Below are positions 1 through 5,699 of a DNA stretch of 7,696 nucleotides, one piece after another. The translations under genes were made by a program, and so were the position numbers. The DNA comes from Parvularculaceae bacterium (lineage in GTDB: Bacteria > Pseudomonadota > Alphaproteobacteria > Caulobacterales > Parvularculaceae): positions 1 through 7,696 of the forward strand of contig JACADX010000414.1 of the NCBI GenBank assembly GCA_013389125.1, in the 5' to 3' direction. Below the pieces are notes generated by a model. That model was not told the origin of the DNA, did not search any database, and saw nothing but the letters and a program-made list of their open reading frames with translations. Within the stretch, counting starts at the first letter, position 1. The number at the start of each line of letters is the position of its first letter.

Positions 1-2
1 AA

Positions 3-893
3 ACAACAACGTCGAAGGCCAATATAGGCCAGTCGCTGGATTGGGTCAAGCACGGACAGGACGCGCTTGCGCGTCTGTCGAACGAGCTCTCGGGAAGGCC
101 GCAGCGCGTCGGACCGATCGACATGTCGGATCGGACGGCGCGCGCGATGGCGGACGCGCTGCGCCCGCACAGCTTTTCGGACGAACTCATTTCAGCGATC
201 GTCGCCGGCGCGCGCAAAGCGGAAATCGACGACGACCTCCGCCGGCTCGAAGTCGGCTTGCGCGAAACGTTCGACTTCGCGCCGATCCATTTCACGCCGA
301 TGACGCCGATCATGCTGGTCGGACCGACGGGCGCCGGCAAGACGTCCTGCGCCGCAAAGCTCGCCGCCGCCGCGCTGAACGGCGGATCGACGGCCTTCAT
401 CATGTCGGCGGATGTCGGCCGCGCCGGCGCGATCGACCAAATCAAGGCCTATGGCGACGCGCTCGGCGCCGACTATTACATCACAGAGACGCCCCATGAC
501 GTCGCCGCGGCCTTGCGATCAAAACGCCCGACCGGCGCCGTCGTCCTCGATACGCCAGGCGTCAGCCCCTATGATCCCGGCGACTTCGCCGCCTTGAAAT
601 CGTTTCAGGAGGCGACGAACGGCGAGGCGGTCCTCGTCCTGCCGGCGAGCGGCGATCCGGAGGAATTCAAGGACTGGGCCGCCGCCTTCCGAGAGTTCGG
701 CGCGCGGCGCGTCATCATCACCAAATTCGACGCGACGCGGCGCGTCGGCGCCGCGCTCTCCGCCGCGTTCGCGAGCAAGTTCGCGCTGGCGCATTTTTCG
801 CAGACGCCGTTCATTTCCGAAGGGCTCCTCGACGCAACGCCGGAGTTTCTCGCCCGCCGCATGCTCGCCGGCCGACCGGTTCGGATGAACTGA
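3..893 (+). CDS. flhF: FlhF-like SRP-type GTPase (5' end outside window)
   Basis: The reading frame is open from the left edge to TGA at 891-893, so the N-terminus is missing. The ATG at 123 is internal: the upstream codons (for example QSLDWVKHGQDALARLSNEL) read as normal protein. Numbering from that ATG, the SRP54/FtsY/FlhF G-domain motifs occur in order: P-loop GPTGAGKTS (67-75), DVGRAGA (97-103, the DTxRxGA element), VLDTPG (141-146, usually DTAG) and ITKFDATRRVGAAL (199-212, the TKxD base-specificity motif plus the closing GG-like element). The run DQIKAYGDALG and the C-terminal FSQTPF...LLDATPEFLARRML resemble FlhF more than Ffh or FtsY; there is no Met-rich M domain. FlhF is known as a membrane-associated GTPase that sets the site and number of polar flagella. 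Deviations from consensus (T to V in DTxR, DTPG, GKTS) could mean a diverged GTPase. No flhG/fleN follows; the next gene is a lipoprotein. Confidence 0.8.
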   Translation, partial: TTTSKANIGQSLDWVKHGQDALARLSNELSGRPQRVGPIDMSDRTARAMADALRPHSFSDELISAIVAGARKAEIDDDLRRLEVGLRETFDFAPIHFTPMTPIMLVGPTGAGKTSCAAKLAAAALNGGSTAFIMSADVGRAGAIDQIKAYGDALGADYYITETPHDVAAALRSKRPTGAVVLDTPGVSPYDPGDFAALKSFQEATNGEAVLVLPASGDPEEFKDWAAAFREFGARRVIITKFDATRRVGAALSAAFASKFALAHFSQTPFISEGLLDATPEFLARRMLAGRPVRMN

Positions 894-933
894 CGTCCTT
901 AACAGATCCCTTCCGCAGACGGATCAAGTCCCC

Positions 934-978
934 TTAAGGCGCGAGCGCGGCCTTAATCGCGCCGGGCGATGATCGCCC
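934..978. promoter_or_regulatory. Paired inverted repeats upstream of the lipoprotein gene
   Basis: Two elements lie between the FlhF-like stop and the lipoprotein start. TTAAGGC (934-940) and GCCTTAA (950-956) form a perfect 7-bp inverted repeat around a 9-base loop. GGGCGATGATCGCCC (964-978) is a perfect 15-base odd palindrome centred on G971, ending 23 bases before the ATG at 1002. The first could be a weak terminator for the upstream gene, though no U-run follows. The second has the size and position of an operator half-site pair. Assignment is inference; only the symmetry is seen. Confidence 0.35.
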
Positions 979-1001
979 TCGCCTTTCAGGGATCGTTTTC
1001 A

Positions 1002-1664
1002 ATGCGCGCCTTGCTCCTCGCGTTTGCGCTCCTCGCGGTCAGCGGCTGCGCCGGCGGCATGTCGAAGAAGCAATGCCTCTACGCCGACTGGCGCGCCATC
1101 GGCTATGAGGACGGGGCCGCCGGACGCGACGCGTCCGCGATGAGCGGCCGGCGCGCCGCGTGCGCCGACAGGGCGCGCGTAACGCCCGATATGGAGGCAT
1201 ATCTGCAAGGCCGCGAGGAAGGGCTTGGCCAGTTCTGCCGGCCGGCGAGCGGCTTCGACCATGGCGCGCGCGGCTTTCGCTACGCGGGCGTGTGCGGCGG
1301 CCGGAACGAAGAGGCCTTTGTCGCGGCCTACGAAAAAGGCCTCATGCTTTACGGCCTCATGCAAAATCTCGACGCGGCCTCGAGCGCCCTTGCGAACGCG
1401 CATGCCGAAATCGACGCGCTCGAACGCCGGATCGCCGTCGCGGAGGCTGCGCTGATCTCGCCGGCGACGCCCCATGCGGAGCGCGTCGAGCTTCTTGTCG
1501 AAATCAGGTCGCTGCACCAGCGCCGCGACAAGGTCCGCGGCGCTGTCGATGATCTTGTCCGCGACCTCGACCGCGCCGAAGCCGAGCTTGAGGACTTTCG
1601 CCGCGAGAACGAAAACCGCGACTATGCTCGCGGCGCCTTGCGCGCGACCGACGCTGCGTACTGA
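1002..1664 (+). CDS. DUF2799-like outer-membrane or periplasmic lipoprotein with coiled coil
   Basis: I chose the ATG at 1002 over the in-frame ATG at 969. AGGGA (988-992) sits 9 bases upstream of it, and it begins a clean lipoprotein signal: MR, a hydrophobic run, then lipobox VSGC with the lipidated Cys at residue 16. The 220-residue protein should be lipid-anchored; residues 17-18 are Ala-Gly, with no Asp at +2, which favours outer-membrane sorting by the E. coli rule (the rule may not hold here). Residues about 25-112 show the DUF2799 pattern: Cys/Trp, GYEDGAAG (34-41), repeated GxEEG/ARGF-type turns (GREEGLGQ, GARGFRYAG) and four Cys after the lipobox (25, 54, 79, 98). Residues about 120-203 are charged, Ala/Leu/Glu/Arg-rich and predicted coiled coil. 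DUF2799 function is unknown. It follows the FlhF-like gene by 108 bases, probably with its own promoter. Confidence 0.8.
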   Translation: MRALLLAFALLAVSGCAGGMSKKQCLYADWRAIGYEDGAAGRDASAMSGRRAACADRARVTPDMEAYLQGREEGLGQFCRPASGFDHGARGFRYAGVCGGRNEEAFVAAYEKGLMLYGLMQNLDAASSALANAHAEIDALERRIAVAEAALISPATPHAERVELLVEIRSLHQRRDKVRGAVDDLVRDLDRAEAELEDFRRENENRDYARGALRATDAAY

Positions 1665-1666
1665 CG

Positions 1667-1694
1667 GGCTCCGCCGCCCGGTTTGCGCGGAGCC
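1667..1694 (+). terminator. GC-rich hairpin just after the lipoprotein gene
   Basis: GGCTCCGC (1667-1674) pairs perfectly with GCGGAGCC (1687-1694) around a 12-base loop, starting 2 bases after the TGA. No T-run follows (the next bases are GCGGAAGG), so it is not a classical intrinsic terminator. It may act in termination or as a 3' end-stabilising stem. Confidence 0.4.
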
Positions 1695-1760
1695 GCGGAA
1701 GGCGGTAAGAGCCCGCATCGGTTGCGTTCATTAGTTCCATCGGATCAGCGGGAGAAACCC

Positions 1761-2246
1761 ATGAAATACGCGCTTGCAGCGGCGCTGGCGCTCGGCGTCA
1801 CGCCGGCCTTCGCCCAGGAATCGGCCGACGCGCTTGCCGACGCCTTCGTCGCGGCCGTCGTCGCGGAAGACGCCGACGCGCTCGCCAGTCTTTATACGGA
1901 GGATGCGGACAGCTATGATCCGTCCGGTTCGGTTCAGAAGGGCCGGGCCGAAATCGCCGCGACGTGGAAGCAGTTCTTCGACGCCTATGACGGTTTTACG
2001 GCCTCGCTCGACCGCAAGGGCCATCACGCGCCGGACAAGAAGAGCCACGCGTCTTGGGGCCTTTGGACGATGTCGGCGACGCCGGCGGGCGGCGGCGAGC
2101 CCGTCACCTGGAACGGCCGCTATCTCGACGTTTCCGTGAAGACCAAGGACGGCTGGAAATACATCGTCGATCACGCGTCAATGCTTGCGCCTCAAGCGCC
2201 CGCAGCCGACGCCGCAGCCGAGACCGCCAAGCCCGACGGCGAGTAG
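1761..2246 (+). CDS. Secreted SnoaL-like / DUF4440-type NTF2-fold protein
   Basis: The start is the ATG at 1761, with GGGAG (1750-1754) 6 bases upstream; the frame stays open upstream but that part is not protein-like. The 161-residue product begins with a Sec signal peptide (MKYALAAALALGVTPAFA, cleavage likely AFA|QE after residue 18), so it should be periplasmic. The mature part fits the SnoaL/DUF4440 branch of the NTF2-like superfamily: an N-terminal helix (ADAFVAAVVAEDADALASLYTEDA), a charged turn, GRAEIAATWKQFFDAY, and the closing strand pair GRYLDVSVKTKDGWKYIVDHAS. The NTF2 fold forms a cone-shaped pocket used by ketosteroid isomerases, SnoaL cyclases and many binding proteins. No catalytic set can be assigned here, so the substrate is unknown. 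The last 20 residues are Ala/Pro-rich and probably flexible. It is likely the last gene of a + run, facing the aldolase-like gene. Confidence 0.8.
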   Translation: MKYALAAALALGVTPAFAQESADALADAFVAAVVAEDADALASLYTEDADSYDPSGSVQKGRAEIAATWKQFFDAYDGFTASLDRKGHHAPDKKSHASWGLWTMSATPAGGGEPVTWNGRYLDVSVKTKDGWKYIVDHASMLAPQAPAADAAAETAKPDGE

Positions 2247-2323
2247 CGATCGCTCTGACCTTCCGAATCGGCTTCCGATTGTCCGGAGGCGGAGCGCGCG
2301 ACGCATTTCTCCCTCAAATGCGG

Positions 2324-2344
2324 GGGAGCCAAGGCAAGGCTCCC
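2324..2344. terminator. Candidate bidirectional terminator hairpin
   Basis: GGGAGCC and GGCTCCC form a 7-bp GC-rich stem with a 7-base AAGGCAA loop between the converging SnoaL-like and aldolase-like genes. A G-T pair can extend it by one. Neither side carries a strong T-run, so intrinsic termination would be weak. The sequence directly right of the stem and a copy 31 bases to its left share CTCCCTCAAA, so the G-rich arm has two possible partners. Confidence 0.4.
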
Positions 2345-2386
2345 TCAAACCCAAACCCCGCGTCCCTTGAGCTTTTAGAGAGGCGT

Positions 2387-2412
2387 GCGCTGAAGCGGGC
2401 GCGGTTCAGCGC
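2387..2412. repeat. 8-bp perfect inverted repeat with 10-base loop
   Basis: GCGCTGAA and TTCAGCGC are exact reverse complements, and two G-T pairs could extend the stem outward. It lies about 170 bases beyond the aldolase-like stop and 140 beyond the SnoaL-like stop. It may be a second terminator or a protein-binding site; the sequence alone does not decide. Confidence 0.45.
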
Positions 2413-2578
2413 GTAAACGCCGCGACAAACAATGACTGGAGCAAGCGCCCCGATTCCGAAAGATCGCGCGGCGCGCTAACGCGCGTTTCCGAAAGCCAAG
2501 AGCGGTTTTCGGATCAAAACACGCGCGAACGAAGCAACGAGACCCGCGTTTCCCGACCGGCGTTTCAGGAAGCGCGGT

Positions 2579-3412
2579 CTAGCGATCGTAACCCGGATTG
2601 GCGCGGTTGAGCTTTCTGAGGAGCCCCGGCCAGGCGAGATTGTCGCCGATCCCCTCGACAAAAGCCGGCGCGCCTTGTTGCAGCACTTTCGCGGCCATCG
2701 CGGGCGACTCTTCGCGCGGCGCCTTCACATCGCTCTGCGCGAGGATTTGCGCCTTGCACGCCTGTTCGAGGAAATACATCCGCAAAAACGCCGTCGCGCA
2801 ATTCGCCCCGACCGTCAGCAGGCCATGGTTCCTGAGGATCAGAAATCCGTGATTGCCCATGTCGCGCACCAGCCGTTCGCGTTCGTCAAGGTCGGTCGCG
2901 ATGCCCTCGTAGTCGTGATAAGCGATATCGTCATGGACGATCATGGCGAATTGAGAATAGCGTCGGAGGCCGTCCTGCTGCGCTGAAACCGCGACGCCGT
3001 GCGGCGAGTGCGTGTGAAGGACGCAATGCGCGTCAGCGCGCGACATGTGCAGCGCCGAGTGAATCGTAAATCCCGCGGGGTTGGTGAAATAGGGCGTCTC
3101 CTGGACCGCATTTCCCTTGAGATCGACCTTGATGAGCGAGGACGCGGTCATCTCCTCGAAGAAGAGGCCGTAGGGATTGAGGAGAAAGCGCGGCTCGCCG
3201 TCCTCGCTCGGCACGCGGACCGAAATATGGGTGAAAATCATGTCGTCCCAGCCATAAAGCGCGACCAGCCGGTAGGCGGCGGCGAGCGCGCATCGGAGGC
3301 GCCATTCTTCGTCCGACACCTTGCCTTTAAGGGACGGCAGCGTCGCCGGATCCGGCAGGCTGAACCCCGGCGTCACGCCGACCGCTTCCATATTTCTTGA
3401 GGGCGCATTCAT
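2579..3412 (-). CDS. Adducin-type class II aldolase-like protein
   Basis: This 277-residue protein belongs to the class II aldolase/adducin (AraD/FucA) family. The start ATG (3412-3410) has GGGAGAA about 6 bases upstream on the - strand. Visible landmarks: FTHISVR (60-66, the phosphate-loop region), the metal-binding HTHSPH (133-138) and RNHG (194-197). Against E. coli FucA, whose zinc ligands are His92, His94 and His155 and whose catalytic acid/base is Glu73, the offset is a constant 41: His133, His135 and His196 are kept, but the Glu73 position is Gly114 (in NPAGFTIH). That loss is typical of the adducin-like branch, so a metal site is probable but ordinary aldol cleavage is doubtful. Substrate unknown; cytoplasmic, as no signal peptide is seen. 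It is divergent from nadK and monocistronic in this view. A TATGAT -10-like box lies at 3448-3443, without a clear -35. Confidence 0.85.
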   Translation of the reverse strand: MNAPSRNMEAVGVTPGFSLPDPATLPSLKGKVSDEEWRLRCALAAAYRLVALYGWDDMIFTHISVRVPSEDGEPRFLLNPYGLFFEEMTASSLIKVDLKGNAVQETPYFTNPAGFTIHSALHMSRADAHCVLHTHSPHGVAVSAQQDGLRRYSQFAMIVHDDIAYHDYEGIATDLDERERLVRDMGNHGFLILRNHGLLTVGANCATAFLRMYFLEQACKAQILAQSDVKAPREESPAMAAKVLQQGAPAFVEGIGDNLAWPGLLRKLNRANPGYDR

Positions 3413-3555
3413 TCCGCTTCTCCCGCGTCTGACGCAGCGGCCATCATATCAAAGCCGAGGCCGCCGGCGAGCCTTACGCGCAGGTCCGGCCGCCGCCCGT
3501 TTCCCTTGGCGCCCGACGCGCCCTATCATTGCTGGCGATCAAAGCGGAGCTGTCC
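3413..3555. promoter_or_regulatory. Divergent promoter region between the aldolase-like gene and nadK
   Basis: The 143-base gap must hold the starts of both divergent transcripts, unless nadK is read from further away. On the - strand TATGAT (3448-3443) is about 30 bases before the aldolase-like ATG. On the + strand TATCAT (3524-3529) is about 26 bases before the favoured nadK TTG. Neither has a good -35 at 16-18 bases, so these are weak guesses. Confidence 0.35.
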
Positions 3556-3558
3556 TTG
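3546..3558 (+). promoter_or_regulatory. Ribosome binding site deciding the nadK TTG start
   Basis: GGAG (3546-3549), 6 bases, then TTG (3556-3558). No ATG or GTG in frame near the expected N-terminus competes, and the earlier TTG at 3529 lacks such a site. Confidence 0.6.
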
Positions 3559-4323
3559 GCCGATCAGCGCCTTTGCATCCTTTCAAGCGCCAAACCGCAA
3601 GCGGTCGAGACCGCCCAGAAACTGCGCGCGCGTTTCGGCGATCATGGACCCGCTGGTTGCGACGTCATCGTTGCGGTCGGCGGCGACGGTTTCATGCTGG
3701 AGACGCTGCGCGCCTATATGAAGGCCGGAAAGCCCGTCTACGGCGTCAATTGCGGGACGGTCGGATTTCTGATGAACGCCGCCGACCTTGACGATTTGCC
3801 GTTGCGGATTCGCGAGGCGGAAAAGGCGGTCATCCATCCTCTCTCCATGAAGGCCGTCGACGACGCCGGCGAAACGCATTTTGCGCTCGCCATCAATGAG
3901 GTGTCGCTTTTTCGCCAGACGCGGCAAAGCGCGCGCGTTCGCATCCTGGTCAACGGCAAGGTGCGGATGGAATCGCTCATCTGCGACGGCGTCTTGTTGT
4001 CGACGCCCGCCGGATCGACCGCCTACAATCTCTCCGCGCACGGTCCGATCTTGCCGATCAGCGCCGAGCTTCTCGCCTTGACTCCGATCAGCGCCTTTCG
4101 GCCGCGGCGCTGGAAAGGCGCGCTGCTGCCGCACGACGCCGTCGTTCGGTTCGAGGCGCTCGAACCCGACCAGCGGCCCGTTTCCGCCGTCGCCGACAAT
4201 CAGGAAGTCCGGAACGCCGTCGCCGTCGAGGCGCGCGAAAACCGCGATATTTCGATGACCCTTCTCTTCGACCGCGGACAGTCGCTCGACGAACGGATCC
4301 TCCGCGAGCAGTTCGATTACTGA
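3556..4323 (+). CDS. nadK: NAD kinase (ATP-NAD kinase)
   Basis: NAD kinase phosphorylates NAD+ at the 2'-hydroxyl of its adenosine ribose to make NADP+ in the cytoplasm. I favour the TTG at 3556: GGAG (3546-3549) lies 6 bases before it and the protein then begins ADQRLCILSS, matching family N-termini. The in-frame TTG at 3529 adds nine residues but has no Shine-Dalgarno. From 3556 the product is 255 residues, normal for the short alphaproteobacterial type. Diagnostic motifs: GGDG (42-45) in VAVGGDGFMLETL, INEVSL (113-118, the NE/D motif), CDGVLLSTPAGSTAYNLSAHG (143-163 region) binding NAD and divalent metal, and LTPISAFRPRRW (175-186). It stands alone between the divergent aldolase-like gene and, 221 bases on, the EAL gene, so it is probably not in their operons. 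Identification is firm; only the start is uncertain. Confidence 0.95.
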   Translation: MADQRLCILSSAKPQAVETAQKLRARFGDHGPAGCDVIVAVGGDGFMLETLRAYMKAGKPVYGVNCGTVGFLMNAADLDDLPLRIREAEKAVIHPLSMKAVDDAGETHFALAINEVSLFRQTRQSARVRILVNGKVRMESLICDGVLLSTPAGSTAYNLSAHGPILPISAELLALTPISAFRPRRWKGALLPHDAVVRFEALEPDQRPVSAVADNQEVRNAVAVEARENRDISMTLLFDRGQSLDERILREQFDY

Positions 4324-4445
4324 GCCCGCCCCGATCCCTGCAGAAATTCGCCTTAAAATTAATCGTTTACCCGCTCGCCTGAATCGAGCCACGGTCGCGC
4401 CCGGCTAGGCTTCCCAGGTCTCGTTTCGCCTTCTGTTCAGTGAGA

Positions 4446-4485
4446 TTTAACCCGCCTCGTTAAAGGTGCGTTGGGGACCTAGGTC
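4446..4485. promoter_or_regulatory. Candidate operator sites upstream of the EAL gene
   Basis: TTTAAC (4446-4451) and GTTAAA (4459-4464) form a perfect inverted repeat with a 7-base spacer. Twelve bases on, GACCTAGGTC (4476-4485) is a perfect 10-base palindrome containing CTAG. Both lie in the 221-base gap between nadK and the EAL gene, 60-100 bases before the ATG, where a regulator would be expected to bind. Which regulator is not readable. The rest of the gap (4324-4445 and 4486-4532) shows no gene; AT-rich bases at 4352-4369 could hold promoter elements. Confidence 0.35.
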
Positions 4486-4544
4486 GGGGCGGCGGCCGGC
4501 GTTTCCGGCGGCAGGTCCGCGCGGCATCCGGCGGAGGAATTTGA

Positions 4545-5699
4545 ATGGGCGCGCAAGCGGTTCGGCTATCGAATGTCGACATCGATAATGCGCTGAAAAA
4601 CAAGGACTTCGAGGTCCTTTTTCAGCCGATATTCGATCTTGGAAACGGGGCTCTCGCGCGGGTTGAAACCTTCATCCGCTGGCGCCATCCGAGCCTTGGA
4701 GTGCTGCCCCCTGGCGCCTTTATCTCGTTCTTCGAGACGCAAGGCCGGATGAGCGAGCTTACCCGTTACGTCCTCGCCGAAGCGCTCGCGACCTACAAGG
4801 CCTGGCGCGGGCCGTTCCCGCCCGGCTTTTCGATCAACCTCGCCTTGAGCGACCTTTCGGATGACTCCTTTGCCTCGCACCTGATCGTCCTCCTCCGCGA
4901 CAGCGGATTCCCGATCGAACTCGTCACGCTTGAATGCCCAATGCCGCCGGTCGACGCCGACCTTGAGGCGACCGCCCGCCAGCTGCAGCGCCTTTCCGAG
5001 ACCGGCGCGCGGCTCGCGATCGAAGTTCGCGGCCGGGCGAACGACTTTCTGAAGACCGTGCGCCCTTTCCCCTTCGCCGAGATCAAGACCGGCGGCGCGG
5101 CGATCTTGCGCTTTGCGCGCACGGTGCGCGGGCCGGGATTGAGCGCGATTTCGGAGCTCCTTGAACTCGCCAACGAACAGAAGGCGGCGATCACCGCGGT
5201 CGGCGTCGAAGACCAGGCCTCGCTCGCCGCGCTCCGCGGGCTGGGCTTTGCCGCCGCGCAAGGCAATCACCTCGCCAAGGTCGGGCCGCTGGCGCAGTTC
5301 ATGCCCTCGCACGTCAATGACGTGCGCACGCTCTTGGGGCTGGAGCCGCTTTCAAGCGAGGATCTCGCCGCCCTGTTCCGCACCGGCGCGCCGCAATTCG
5401 CCGCGGCGGCGCCGGCGGCGGCGGAAGCGGACCTTGCGCCCGCGGCGGAAGCAGCCCGGCCGGACGTCGAAACCGTCGCCCGCCGCGCCGCGATTCCGAG
5501 CGTGGAGAGCGAGGATGCGCTTGTCGAACGGCTCGCGGCGCGGATTGCGCGCGTTGACGGGGCCTCGCCGCGGCATATGAGCGAGCCGAGCGCCGAGGCG
5601 CGGGCCGCCGCGATCGCCCGCGCCCGCCGCAAGAGCCTTGCCCGCGAAAGGCTTGCCTCGCGGAACGCGCTGAAGTCTAAAGGCGAGGCCCGAGAGTAA
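4545..5699 (+). CDS. Degenerate EAL-domain protein, likely c-di-GMP effector rather than phosphodiesterase
   Basis: The ATG at 4545 has a strong GGAGG (4533-4537) 7 bases upstream. Residues about 12-255 form an EAL domain: FEVLFQPIFDL (22-32), VETFIRWRHPSLGVLPPGAFI (EAL signature read as E41-T-F), INLALSDL (97-104, Asn98 kept), VTLE (127-130, Glu130 kept), and AAQGNHLAK (237-245, Gln239 kept). Key catalytic positions are altered: DDFG is E160-V-R-G, the LEITE second Glu is lost (LECPM), and AEGVE is A218-V-G-V-E, removing the general-base Glu. Lys181 (EIKTGG) is kept. From knowledge of RocR-type enzymes this should abolish or strongly reduce c-di-GMP hydrolysis; binding or a scaffold role is inferred. 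Residues about 283-384 are Ala/Glu/Arg-rich, low-complexity and end basic. No GGDEF, PAS or membrane segment is seen. It is followed without gap by an in-frame ORF. Confidence 0.85.
   Translation: MGAQAVRLSNVDIDNALKNKDFEVLFQPIFDLGNGALARVETFIRWRHPSLGVLPPGAFISFFETQGRMSELTRYVLAEALATYKAWRGPFPPGFSINLALSDLSDDSFASHLIVLLRDSGFPIELVTLECPMPPVDADLEATARQLQRLSETGARLAIEVRGRANDFLKTVRPFPFAEIKTGGAAILRFARTVRGPGLSAISELLELANEQKAAITAVGVEDQASLAALRGLGFAAAQGNHLAKVGPLAQFMPSHVNDVRTLLGLEPLSSEDLAALFRTGAPQFAAAAPAAAEADLAPAAEAARPDVETVARRAAIPSVESEDALVERLAARIARVDGASPRHMSEPSAEARAAAIARARRKSLARERLASRNALKSKGEARE

Larger units (their letters stand above)
2247..2578. other. Convergent intergenic region rich in inverted repeats, no gene seen
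   Basis: These 332 bases lie between two converging genes. I see no convincing coding frame: open frames here are short and Arg/Ser/Pro-rich. Perfect inverted repeats are AGCGATCGCT (2245-2254, overlapping the stop codon), AATCGG/CCGATT (2266-2271, 2275-2280), GGGAGCC/GGCTCCC (2324-2330, 2338-2344), GCGCTGAA/TTCAGCGC (2387-2394, 2405-2412), GCGCG/CGCGC (2471-2475, 2480-2484) and TCCGAAA/TTTCGGA (2488-2494, 2507-2513). Short direct repeats are CTCCCTCAAA (2309-2318, 2340-2349), TTCCGAAAG (2454-2462, 2487-2495) and CGCGTTTCC (2482-2490, 2545-2553). Termination of both neighbours is the simplest role. Confidence 0.6.

Noticed and set aside
969..1001. Upstream ATG for the lipoprotein
   Set aside because: It would place 11 extra residues before a textbook lipoprotein signal peptide, has no ribosome binding site and lies in a palindrome.
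999..1718. A 239-codon - strand open frame across the lipoprotein gene
   Set aside because: The + strand has a lipobox signal peptide and a DUF2799 pattern; the antisense translation is Arg/Ala-rich without motifs.
1683..1760. Upstream start for the SnoaL-like protein
   Set aside because: It would bury the signal peptide behind 26 charged residues; ATG 1761 has a good GGGAG site.
3583..4392. A 269-codon - strand open frame across nadK
   Set aside because: NAD kinase motifs on the + strand are unambiguous; the antisense frame has no domain features.
4447..4463. CtrA-type box (TTAA-N7-TTAA) before the EAL gene
   Set aside because: TTAA occurs twice and the first is TTAACC, but the spacing is 9 rather than 7, so it does not meet the consensus.
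4324..4544. c-di-GMP riboswitch (GEMM) in the EAL leader
   Set aside because: I find no recognisable GEMM core or two-helix layout; the leader is mostly GC-rich repeats of CCGGCGG.
4566..5312. A 248-codon - strand open frame across the EAL gene
   Set aside because: It lies fully inside the recognisable EAL domain on the other strand and has Arg/Gly-rich shadow composition.
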